NCBI GenBank assembly: GCA_044371675.1
Contig: JBILTF010000019.1
Coordinates: forward strand, 1-30,953
Reading direction: 5' to 3'
DNA: 30,953 bases
Source: CAIZGX01 sp044371675
GTDB lineage: Bacteria; Bacteroidota; Bacteroidia; Flavobacteriales_D; Sanyastnellaceae
The notes beneath the pieces are model-generated. The model made no database searches, had not been told where the DNA came from, and saw only the letters and a list, made by a program, of their open reading frames with translations. The first letter of the stretch is position 1, and each line of letters opens with the position of its first letter. Position numbers and translations under genes: made by a program. Positions 1 through 6,377 of this stretch are shown here, piece after piece.

Positions 1-144
1 GTTGAAAGGCGCTCTGAACAGCACTTTCACGTGCTTACCGGGGTAGAATCCCATTTCAATGAGTTTCGCTCCCATGGCATGTTCAGCCACACCCACTATT
101 TGGGCGCATTCTCCTGGACGGTAACTGGCGAGCGATTTTTTCAC
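1..144 (-). CDS. feoA: FeoA-family protein (5' part only, runs off the left edge)
   Basis: The 48 visible residues read VKKSLASYRPGE, then a CAQIVG segment and AKLIEMGFYPGKHVKVLF. This is the N-terminal half of a FeoA SH3-like domain, with the family signature L-x-E-M-G-F-x-P-G. FeoA is a small cytoplasmic partner of the ferrous iron transporter FeoB. In many Bacteroidetes it is encoded just before feoB or fused to it, so feoB probably lies beyond the left edge; this cannot be seen. The start is the GTG at 142-144 (minus strand): an in-frame stop lies three codons upstream and there is no ATG between. A TAGCTTTG box sits 4 nt before the GTG, so the mRNA may be leaderless. The family is clear; the full length is unknown. 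Confidence 0.8.
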   Translation of the reverse strand, partial: MKKSLASYRPGECAQIVGVAEHAMGAKLIEMGFYPGKHVKVLFRAPFN

Positions 145-204
145 TTGACAAAGCTACTTTATTGGCTAGGAAGGGCTATACCTTAAAAGAGGTATTTGAA
201 CTGT

Positions 205-416
205 GTTGTTGGAAAACCGGAGGTTTTATTCCTACTTCGTAATGGGAACTACGTTATTGGAAAATCGGAGATTTTATTCCTACTGCGTAATGGGAACTAC
301 GTTATTAGAAAATCGGAGATTTTATTCCTACTGCGTAATGGGAACTACGTTATTGGAAAACCGAAGGTTTTATTGGAAAACCTTTGGTTTTATTCCTACG
401 TTGTAATTGGAACTTC
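205..416 (+). repeat. 48-bp tandem repeat, three full copies plus an enlarged fourth
   Basis: Three units of 48 bp lie head to tail at 205-252, 253-300 and 301-348. A longer variant follows at 349-416, in which the TTATTGGAAAACC-type segment is doubled. Each unit holds a small inverted repeat with a 3-nt loop: AAAACC-GGA-GGTTTT in unit 1, AAAATC-GGA-GATTTT in units 2 and 3, and AAAACC-GAA-GGTTTT then AAAACC-TTT-GGTTTT in unit 4. The C/T and G/A changes are compensatory, so pairing is kept. The rest of the unit is a spacer of the type ATTCCTAC-nnCGTAAT-GGGAACTACG. Because 48 is a multiple of 3, reading frames stay open through it, but this looks non-coding. Confidence 0.85.
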
Positions 417-465
417 GTTGTTCTCAATCAACAGATTAACTAATACGTGAAATCAATTGTGAAAC

Positions 466-530
466 AGGAATTACGAAGTAGGAATTATGAAATAGGAATA
501 AATCCGAAGGATTTCCAATAACGAAGTTCC
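466..530 (-). repeat. inverted copy of the 48-bp repeat family
   Basis: Read on the minus strand this stretch gives GGAACTTCGTTATTGGAAAT, then CC-TTC-GGATTT, ATTCCTATTTCATAATTCC and TACTTCGTAATTCC. That is the same mix of motifs (GGAACTnCG, TTATTGG, AAATCC hairpin, ATTCCTA, nnCGTAAT) as the tandem repeat at 205-416, but in reverse orientation. The two clusters therefore face each other just upstream of the tRNA gene. The hairpin AAATCC-GAA-GGATTT (plus strand, about 501-515) again has a 3-nt GAA loop. Confidence 0.7.
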
Positions 531-565
531 CTCTTCTCCTTATATTTGCTCCCTCTTCAAGCAAA

Positions 566-639
<74 letters not shown>

Positions 640-646
640 CAACACA

Positions 647-690
647 AATCCTGGAACAATTGTAAATCAACGGTTTCAGGATTTTCTTTT
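647..690 (+). terminator. Rho-independent terminator of the tRNA-Ala gene
   Basis: AATCCTGGAAC (647-657) pairs with GTTTCAGGATT (673-683) over 11 positions, with one G-U pair and a 15-nt loop. The stem is followed directly by the T-rich run TTCTTTT. It starts 8 nt after the tRNA discriminator base. Confidence 0.8.
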
Positions 691-720
691 GCCCCGTTAA
701 AACCCTCTTCAAAGACCCTC

Positions 721-828
721 GTTGCTTGCAACCCTCGTCCGAAGGACCCTCGCACAGCCATGTGCATTCGCCCAAAGGGCATTCGTTGCTCCGCAACATT
801 CGTGCTTTCACATCAGTTGCTCCGAAAC
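721..828. repeat. micro-hairpin array A (seven units)
   Basis: A string of very short hairpins, each starting with G and ending with C, joined by 4-nt spacers. Units in order: GTTGC-TT-GCAAC, GTCC-GAA-GGAC, GCACA-GCCA-TGTGC, GCCC-AAA-GGGC, GTTGC-TCC-GCAAC, GTG-CTTT-CAC, and a decayed GTTGCTCCGAAAC. Spacers are CCTC before the first three, ATTC before the fourth, fifth and sixth, and ATCA before the last. Stem sequences differ but each pairs with itself. It begins about 30 nt after the tRNA-Ala terminator. No coding potential is assigned to it. Confidence 0.85.
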
Positions 829-896
829 AATCGCATATTTACGGATAAATACGTGTGTTTTTTTTTCAAATCGCATTCACTTAAAGCCTCAATAAA

Positions 897-966
897 ACAC
901 TTTTGTCAAGAAAAGTGTAAATAATCACACTTTTAAGTACGAATAAATGTATAAAATAACACTTTT
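897..966. promoter_or_regulatory. repeated ACACTTTT sites upstream of the HTH/Fic operon (putative operator)
   Basis: ACACTTTT occurs three times in direct orientation (897-904, 927-934, 959-966) and once inverted as AAAAGTGT (911-918). The first direct copy and the inverted copy form a perfect 8-bp dyad with a 6-nt spacer. Copies repeat every 30-32 bp, close to three helical turns. They lie 129-198 nt before the start of the XRE-type regulator. Autoregulation by that HTH protein is an inference from position only. Confidence 0.45.
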
Positions 967-1033
967 CCTGAGATATAAATAATACTTTCCAATCTCATCG
1001 CATTATTTGTCAATTTATTTATTTACATTAATC

Positions 1034-1064
1034 TTGTTTTTGTCATAATATATTATTACTTTTG
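1034..1064 (+). promoter_or_regulatory. Bacteroidetes-type promoter for the HTH/Fic operon
   Basis: TTG at 1034-1036, a 20-nt spacer, then TACTTTTG at 1057-1064. This matches the Bacteroidetes primary sigma consensus TTG-N17-23-TAnnTTTG exactly. The start codon follows 30 nt after the -7 element. Confidence 0.65.
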
Positions 1065-1094
1065 CATTCAAATAGTCACCAAATACATTGACTT

Positions 1095-1553
1095 ATGAAA
1101 AATCAACAATTACATCTCGATCAACTGGAACGCAAGCTTTCACCATACGGAAAGGCGAATAAATCGGCTCGTCCGGAAATTGGTTGGATCAAAACAATAC
1201 GAAAATCCTTGGGCATGTCGCTTGAGCAACTTGGCCGTAAAATGGGGCTGAGTAAACAAAGTATTCAGAATATGGAAAAGCGCGAAACTACCGGCGCTAT
1301 AACTATTTCTGCGTTGAATGAAGTGGCGAAGGCATTAGACATGGAGTTGGTATACGGCTTTGTGCCCAAGGGAGGAAGCGTTATGCATTTGGTGGAAGAA
1401 AAGGCGAAAAAAATGGCTACTGAAATTGTGTTGCGCACTTCTCAGAACATGCGACTTGAAGATCAAAGTCTTCCGTACAAGCGAATAGAAAAAGCTATTG
1501 CCGATCGCACCCAAGAAATTCTCAAAGAACTTCCGAAAACATTATGGGATTGA
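1095..1553 (+). CDS. mobile mystery protein A (XRE-type helix-turn-helix regulator)
   Basis: This 152-residue protein has an XRE/Cro-type HTH at about residues 31-80: WIKTIRKSLGMSLEQLGRKM, then GLSKQSIQNMEKRE and ITISALNEVAKALDMELVYG. The conserved C-terminal tail (AKKMATEIVLRTSQNMRLEDQSL) is typical of the family named 'mobile mystery protein A', a DNA-binding protein almost always found just before a Fic-domain partner. The partner gene here overlaps its end by 10 bp, so the two are probably translationally coupled, as in toxin-antitoxin operons. By analogy it may neutralise the Fic protein and repress its own promoter; neither is shown by sequence. A consensus promoter and repeated ACACTTTT sites lie upstream. 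Family assignment is strong, function inferred. Confidence 0.85.
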   Translation: MKNQQLHLDQLERKLSPYGKANKSARPEIGWIKTIRKSLGMSLEQLGRKMGLSKQSIQNMEKRETTGAITISALNEVAKALDMELVYGFVPKGGSVMHLVEEKAKKMATEIVLRTSQNMRLEDQSLPYKRIEKAIADRTQEILKELPKTLWD

Positions 1554-2146
1554 ATTTAGAATATTCCACTGGTCAAACACCAATAGATGCCAATGAAAGT
1601 GATGGTCTTAAAATTAAAACCATTACAACACAAAGCGAGCTCAATGAATTTGAACAATTAAACATTGAGCGTGCTTTGCATTGGACATTAAGAAAACGAT
1701 TTACTGCCGATCAAATCCTCTCCGAAAAATTTATTTTGTCTCTTCACAAGAAGATGTATGGAGATGTTTGGAAATGGGCTGGAAAATTTCGAACATCAGA
1801 AAAAAATCTTGGAATTCCTTTCCCTCTTATTGGAATTGAACTTCGGAAATTAATTGACGACACTCTTTTCTGGATTGATAACAAATCATTTTCTCACGAC
1901 GAAATAGGTATCCGCTTTAAACATCGGTTAGTAAGCATCCATTGCTTTCCAAATGGAAACGGTAGGCACAGCCGATTAATGGCCGATTTAATTGTTGAGA
2001 AACTATTTCATGAACCCTCTTTCTCTTGGGGTAATTCCCATTCTCAACATGCGTCCAATGAAGAAGTAAGATCTGCCTACCTCACCGCCTTAAAAGTAGC
2101 CGATCGGAACAACTACCAACCGCTCATCGAATTCGCAAGAAGTTAA
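1544..2146 (+). CDS. mobile mystery protein B (Fic-domain protein)
   Basis: This 200-residue protein belongs to the 'mobile mystery protein B' family. The N-terminus carries the family pattern TPIDANESDGL, ITTQSELNEFEQLNI. The Fic core motif is IHCFPNGNGRHSRL at residues 132-145: H133, F135, G138, N139, G140 and R141 match H-x-F-x-(D/E)-G-N-G-R, but the metal-binding acidic residue is Asn137. Fic enzymes transfer AMP or other nucleotide groups to protein side chains; the Asn leaves the chemistry open. No clear inhibitory (S/T)xxxE(G/N) motif is visible in this protein or its partner. The ATG at 1544 lies inside the upstream gene. The gene ends 2 nt before a micro-hairpin array. A toxin-antitoxin-like role is inferred from gene arrangement. 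Confidence 0.85.
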   Translation: MGLNLEYSTGQTPIDANESDGLKIKTITTQSELNEFEQLNIERALHWTLRKRFTADQILSEKFILSLHKKMYGDVWKWAGKFRTSEKNLGIPFPLIGIELRKLIDDTLFWIDNKSFSHDEIGIRFKHRLVSIHCFPNGNGRHSRLMADLIVEKLFHEPSFSWGNSHSQHASNEEVRSAYLTALKVADRNNYQPLIEFARS

Positions 2147-2148
2147 TA

Positions 2149-2219
2149 CCTCGTCGAAGACATTCGCAACAGAGTTGCTGTCGTCCGAAGGACATTCGCC
2201 ATCGGCATTCGTCGCAGAC
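2149..2219. repeat. micro-hairpin array B (five units)
   Basis: The array starts 3 nt after the fic stop codon. Units: GTC-GAA-GAC, GCAAC-AGA-GTTGC, GTCC-GAA-GGAC, GCC-ATC-GGC, GTC-GCA-GAC. Spacers: CCTC before unit 1, then ATTC, TGTC, ATTC, ATTC. Architecture and spacers are the same as arrays A (721-828) and C (6378-6533). It could act as the 3' end of the HTH/Fic transcript, but no T-run follows. Confidence 0.85.
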
Positions 2220-2230
2220 TAATTTGAACC

Positions 2231-2300
2231 TTTTTCCGGCTATCCGTTCCAAGCTTATCGCTTCGCTCAAAGGCTTTCCACTGCTATCCGGGGTATAGGA
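2231..2300. repeat. intergenic element with GCTATCCG direct repeats
   Basis: Between array B and the methyltransferase lies a stretch with TTTTTCCGGCTATCCG near its left end and GCTATCCGGGG near its right end, about 43 bp apart. An internal GCTTATCGCTTCGCTC and AAAGGCTTTCC segment lies between them. The shape resembles dispersed intergenic repeats I have seen in other Bacteroidetes, but only one copy is present here. No gene is visible in 2220-2362, and no promoter matching the full consensus was found for the methyltransferase (TAATTTG at 2349-2355 is one base short). Confidence 0.4.
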
Positions 2301-2362
2301 GAATTGTTCGATTTTTCAACAATGAATAATCTACTAAAAACATAATGTAATTTGCAAGCTGT

Positions 2363-3622
2363 ATGAAGGAACTGAAAGTAATAGAGCTTTTCGCTGGTGT
2401 GGGCGGATTTAGATTAGGTCTCGAGGGATGGAAGGGTAAATCGGCTTCAAGCGGTTACAAGAAAAAGTTGAATTCCAACTTCAAAGTGGTGTGGAGCAAC
2501 CAATGGGAACCGTCGACTAAAGCGCAACATGCCTCCGATGTCTATGTTTCCAGATGGGGTGCTGAACATCATTCAAATGCAGACATTTCAGTTGTTCCCA
2601 TAAAAGATATTCCCGATCACGATGTGCTTGTTGGTGGATTTCCTTGTCAGGATTACTCTGTCGCAAACTCATTGAAAAGAAGCGGCGGACTTGAAGGGAA
2701 GAAAGGCGTTTTGTGGTGGGAAATTATGCGAATCATTAAAGAGAAAGGAAAGAAAGCTCCGAAATATTTGATTCTTGAAAATGTAGACAGACTGCTCAAG
2801 TCGCCTGCTAAACAAAGAGGGCGCGATTTTGCAATTATGTTGTCTTCTCTTGCAAGTGAGGGCTATGCTGTTGAATGGAGAGTTATAAATGCTGCCGATT
2901 ACGGGATGCCACAGCGCAGAAAAAGAACTTTTATTGTCGCTTATAAATCTGGAACTAAGGCATACAAAAATTTGAAAGTGTCTGAAGATTTCATGATTTC
3001 AAAAGGAATACTGTCCAACTCATTTCCGTGTTCAAAATCAAAGAAAAACCTATCGTTAGAATTTACTGTTTCAGAAGACTTGCTCGATGTATCTGAAAAT
3101 TTCAACACAGGAAAGCAGAATGTCTTTTTTGAAAATAGTGGTGTAATGAAAAACTTTAAAGTCTTTACTTCACGAGTTGAAAGTGAGCATGACGGAAATA
3201 GAACAGTATTAGGTGACATCGTGTTACCTCTTTCCGAAGTACCTAATGAATTCTGCATATCACAAGAGAATCTACCAAAGTGGGAATACGCGAAGGATTC
3301 AAAAAAAGAAAAAAGGATTAGACCCGATGGTGGAATCTATTTCTTTTCAGAAGGGTCTATGTCATTCCCAGACTCTTTAGAAAAGCCAGCTAGAACAATT
3401 ATCACTTCCGAAGGTGGCTCATCTCCTAGCCGTTTCAAACATATTATTAATCAAGGTAAAAAACATCGAAGACTCACTCCAATTGAATTGGAGAGATGTA
3501 ACATGTTCCCAGATAAACATACCGAAGGTGCTACCGATATCAAAAGAGCCTTCTTCATGGGAAACGCATTGGTTGTTGGGGTTATTGAAAGAATAGGAAG
3601 AAATCTACTCGATGTAATATGA
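2363..3622 (+). CDS. DNA (cytosine-5-)-methyltransferase
   Basis: A 419-residue, apparently complete C5 DNA methyltransferase that moves a methyl group from S-adenosylmethionine to C5 of cytosine. Motifs in order: I (VIELFAGVGGFRLGLE, residues 6-21), IV with catalytic Cys95 (GGFPCQDYS), VI (ENV, 139-141), VIII (GMPQRRKRTF, 181-190), and IX-X (RRLTPIELERCNMFP, then GNALVVGVIERI, 400-411). The target-recognition region lies between about 195 and 340, so the target site cannot be read off. Its stop overlaps the next start (ATGA at 3619-3622), and the following two genes appear to be in one operon. It is probably the modifying arm of a restriction-like system; no classical restriction enzyme is adjacent, but a DUF262-DUF1524 protein is. 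Confidence 0.93.
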   Translation: MKELKVIELFAGVGGFRLGLEGWKGKSASSGYKKKLNSNFKVVWSNQWEPSTKAQHASDVYVSRWGAEHHSNADISVVPIKDIPDHDVLVGGFPCQDYSVANSLKRSGGLEGKKGVLWWEIMRIIKEKGKKAPKYLILENVDRLLKSPAKQRGRDFAIMLSSLASEGYAVEWRVINAADYGMPQRRKRTFIVAYKSGTKAYKNLKVSEDFMISKGILSNSFPCSKSKKNLSLEFTVSEDLLDVSENFNTGKQNVFFENSGVMKNFKVFTSRVESEHDGNRTVLGDIVLPLSEVPNEFCISQENLPKWEYAKDSKKEKRIRPDGGIYFFSEGSMSFPDSLEKPARTIITSEGGSSPSRFKHIINQGKKHRRLTPIELERCNMFPDKHTEGATDIKRAFFMGNALVVGVIERIGRNLLDVI

Positions 3623-4155
3623 AATATAAAATCTATGCTTTTGACTGGGAACAAGCTTCGGTAATTGAATTACCAAACCTCCCTACAGAGTTTGTCAATT
3701 TAGATATATTACTGAGGGAAATCCAAAATCAGATTGTACGAATTTACATTGAGATACAAACCAAAAACTATGGCGTGAAAAAGTTAGGTAATGAAATGCG
3801 CTATGACGACAACCTTAATAATTTCTTTGAAAATTCAACACTTGATTATCTTGTAGTAAAACTCACCGAGAACAAGAGATATTTCTTGAAAAAATTTATA
3901 GACTATTGCTCAATTCAAAACGATAAGGGAATTTTCTTTTTAATTCTCGAAAAAAGTTTTGGAAAACAAAGTAAATTGGTTGACAACTCCTTTCTAACGA
4001 TTAACGATGTTAAAAATGAGCTTACCTCATTTGCGCAAAACTTTTCACCACAGAGAAAAACACCCAAATTCTATTTCATCGAAGTTATTGACTTTACAGA
4101 TTACTATTTTAGCGAGTCAAATGACTTCGTTTACATACATAAAATGAAAAAATAA
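3619..4155 (+). CDS. unknown protein between methyltransferase and DUF262-DUF1524 protein
   Basis: I do not recognise this 178-residue protein. It opens with MKYKIYAFDWEQASVIELPN and has a region rich in Asp, Asn, Lys and aromatic residues. No signal peptide, membrane segment, Cys pairs or known catalytic motif can be seen, so it is probably cytoplasmic. Its ATG overlaps the methyltransferase stop (ATGA) and it ends 3 nt before the next ATG, so expression is tightly tied to both neighbours. A specificity, adaptor or inhibitor role in the cassette fits its position but is inference. Base composition is visibly AT-rich, like the downstream gene and unlike der and its neighbours. Confidence 0.75.
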   Translation: MKYKIYAFDWEQASVIELPNLPTEFVNLDILLREIQNQIVRIYIEIQTKNYGVKKLGNEMRYDDNLNNFFENSTLDYLVVKLTENKRYFLKKFIDYCSIQNDKGIFFLILEKSFGKQSKLVDNSFLTINDVKNELTSFAQNFSPQRKTPKFYFIEVIDFTDYYFSESNDFVYIHKMKK

Positions 4156-4158
4156 ATT

Positions 4159-6204
4159 ATGGAAAAAGTTTTTGACAGAATATTAAGCTACAAAGCTAAT
4201 GGTGTGAACAAAGATTATTTAGTTAGTCCAAATACAATTCAAGAGTTTTTTAAGGATTCCAACAAATTGATAATTATTCCTGATTACCAACGACCATATT
4301 CGTGGACCAAAAAACACGTGACCGACTTGCTGAATGATGTTGTTAAACTGTCGCAAGAAACCACATCCTCTTGGTTCTTCGGACCAATATTCACTGTTAA
4401 ACAATCCATTTCAGATGAGTATACAGAACTACTCGATGGCCAACAGAGAATTACGACAATTCAAATTTTACTGCGAGAGATTACGTTGTTTCATTTTAAC
4501 GAAAATATACCGTTTGATAAAAGTGACTATTATAAAAAGAAATTTTTAAAAGCCATCAATGTCTGTAACGACTGTTTAATCAAAACTCGAGGCATGGGTG
4601 AGAAAATTGCAGTTTTCACCACAGAAGAGTCCGTTAAAGAAGTTTTTAGAGATTATATAGTTTCATTTGATGAAATTGATAATATAGATGATTTCAAAAT
4701 AAGAAAATCCATCTTTGAAAGAAGACTTAGAGAAGAAAAACAGAACGGATCAAAGACTGCAGAGACAATTGAAAATACTATAAATGTCATAAGAAATTAT
4801 TTGAAAATTCACTTCCTGAATCTTCAAGACAAAACATTAGACGAAAATCTAACTGCCCTTTATAATTTTATCGAATCTCTTTTAACTAAGTGCTGGTTAA
4901 TAGAAATCCCTATGCAAAATCATCATGATTCAATTCAAATATTTGAGTCTATGAATAATAGAGGGAAAAGTTTGACTTTAGTCGATAAAATACAGTATAA
5001 ATCTATTATTAAAATCTCTAAAGACAAGCTGCCATTAATACGAAAAAAATGGAAAGAAATTTATGCCGGATTGCTAAGTCTGGAAGCCGATGGATTTATC
5101 AAAAGTGAAGAAGACTTCTTCAAAGTCTTTTTTAACTCCATAGATGGAGATGATATTACAAAAGAAGAAGATTTCTTGACTAAATTTTCAGAATTGTATT
5201 TGGATAAAGGTGATCAACATCTCATTGATTTTACTGACGAATCTCTGCAAGTGATTAATTTTATTCGAGTGATGAATTCCTGTTTAGATGACAACAACAA
5301 ATTCATTAACAATATACACTTCGAAACAAAAGATTTGGAGCGAGTTAAAGCCTTATTCCATTTATTAAAACGAACATTAAACATTTCAGACAATTCTAGA
5401 TTTTTGTTGTTCTATATGATTCGGAAGATTGAAATGAATCAGCCAAATGCCTATGAACTAGCAGATTGGATATGGGGGTTGATTAAGTACGTTTTTATCG
5501 AAGAAATTTTCGAAAACACGAAATCTAATCTCTTTAGGATAAAGACTATGGAGATAATTAAATTAGGCTCCAATCTTGACAACCTCGATAAAGTAAATGA
5601 TTTTGATCTACAAGGAAACTCATTTCTGAAATTAATACTAAATAATGATAATGAAGAATGTAAGGTGATTTTATACTTCCATGCTTTTCTTGAGAATTAC
5701 AAGGTCTTAACGTCATATTCCTCAAATCAATATAAAAACTCTCATTTAGAACACATGGTTCCCAAAGCTTGGAAAGCTAATTGGGGACAATTTAAATACA
5801 CAAATCAATCTTTACTGGATTTATTAGATTCTAAGACATCCGAAGTGAATAATTTCAACTTCGAACTTTTTGTTAGAGAGATAAAAAGCAAAGAAAGTCT
5901 TGAATTGAAAGACTACACAACAGCTCCAAAGAACCAAGAGGATACAATCATAGAATTTATTGGTAACAAATGGGTTCTTCACGCCGCAACAAATATTCAA
6001 GCAAGTAATGATTCTTTTGAAGATAAAAAGAGAAAACATTACTCTCGTGATGTTATTATTAAGATACCTACCAATGACCAACCAAATGTTGGAATAAATT
6101 CCTTTTCATCCTTTGATTATGTTCTATTAATAAATCGAAGTATAGCAATCGCAAATACTATAGCTGTTGGCTTTAAAAAGGACTGGCGAAATTTGAACTC
6201 TTGA
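4159..6204 (+). CDS. DUF262-DUF1524 protein, GmrSD/SspE-like putative nuclease
   Basis: This 681-residue protein has the two-part layout of GmrSD/SspE-type defence proteins. The N-terminal DUF262 (ParB-like NTPase) part shows IIIPDYQRPYSW (38-49), LLDGQQRITTIQIL (91-104) and FESMNNRGKSLTLVD (262-276). The C-terminal DUF1524 (HNH-like nuclease) part shows HLEHMVPK (529-536, H-x-x-P) and GNKWVLHAATN followed by ASNDSFEDKKRKHYSRD (from 602), which keeps the expected G-N, N, N and K positions. Both active-site sets look intact. Relatives cut phage DNA bearing modified bases (GmrSD) or use host phosphorothioate marks to restrict unmarked phage DNA (SspE). Paired here with an m5C methyltransferase, it is the likely nuclease of the cassette. 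AT-rich composition suggests horizontal transfer. Confidence 0.85.
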   Translation: MEKVFDRILSYKANGVNKDYLVSPNTIQEFFKDSNKLIIIPDYQRPYSWTKKHVTDLLNDVVKLSQETTSSWFFGPIFTVKQSISDEYTELLDGQQRITTIQILLREITLFHFNENIPFDKSDYYKKKFLKAINVCNDCLIKTRGMGEKIAVFTTEESVKEVFRDYIVSFDEIDNIDDFKIRKSIFERRLREEKQNGSKTAETIENTINVIRNYLKIHFLNLQDKTLDENLTALYNFIESLLTKCWLIEIPMQNHHDSIQIFESMNNRGKSLTLVDKIQYKSIIKISKDKLPLIRKKWKEIYAGLLSLEADGFIKSEEDFFKVFFNSIDGDDITKEEDFLTKFSELYLDKGDQHLIDFTDESLQVINFIRVMNSCLDDNNKFINNIHFETKDLERVKALFHLLKRTLNISDNSRFLLFYMIRKIEMNQPNAYELADWIWGLIKYVFIEEIFENTKSNLFRIKTMEIIKLGSNLDNLDKVNDFDLQGNSFLKLILNNDNEECKVILYFHAFLENYKVLTSYSSNQYKNSHLEHMVPKAWKANWGQFKYTNQSLLDLLDSKTSEVNNFNFELFVREIKSKESLELKDYTTAPKNQEDTIIEFIGNKWVLHAATNIQASNDSFEDKKRKHYSRDVIIKIPTNDQPNVGINSFSSFDYVLLINRSIAIANTIAVGFKKDWRNLNS

Positions 6205-6295
6205 AATTAAATTCCTTGAATATTTATTGAATTTGAATGCTCAACTACTCCGAAGAATTAGCAAAAATTAAAGTCAATAAAAAAGGGAAGATTCG

Positions 6296-6370
6296 AACTA
6301 CGTTATTGGAAAATCGAAGATTTTATTCCTCCCGATAGCTATCGGGATACGTAATTCCTACTGCGTAATT
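6296..6370 (+). repeat. copy of the 48-bp repeat family interrupted by a perfect palindrome
   Basis: ACTACGTTATTGGAAAATCG, then AAGATTTTATTCCT matches the tandem repeat at 205-416, including its hairpin (AAAATC-GAA-GATTTT). The element is then split by the perfect 16-bp palindrome CCCGATAGCTATCGGG (6331-6346) and resumes as TACGTAATTCCTACTGCGTA. It lies just to the right of the cassette, so members of this repeat family lie on both sides of the accessory island. The remainder of 6205-6295 holds no gene that I can support. Confidence 0.75.
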
Positions 6371-6377
6371 AAAATCA

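Noticed and set aside
205..416. Short CRISPR array
   Set aside because: The copies are directly adjacent without unique spacers, and no cas genes are nearby.
196..450. 84- and 67-residue open frames with a repeated 16-residue unit
   Set aside because: The 48-bp repeat unit is a multiple of 3, so two frames stay open by arithmetic. There is no promoter and no family match, and the hairpin conservation explains the sequence better.
1095..2146. Class I or II Fic inhibitory motif (S/T)xxxE(G/N) in the HTH or Fic protein
   Set aside because: Candidates such as SELNEF and SALNEV lack the final Gly/Asn and are not in a convincing position.
2363..3622. Methyltransferase as a simple orphan (regulatory) enzyme
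   Set aside because: The two downstream genes are coupled to it by overlap and a 3-nt gap, which argues for a multi-gene system.
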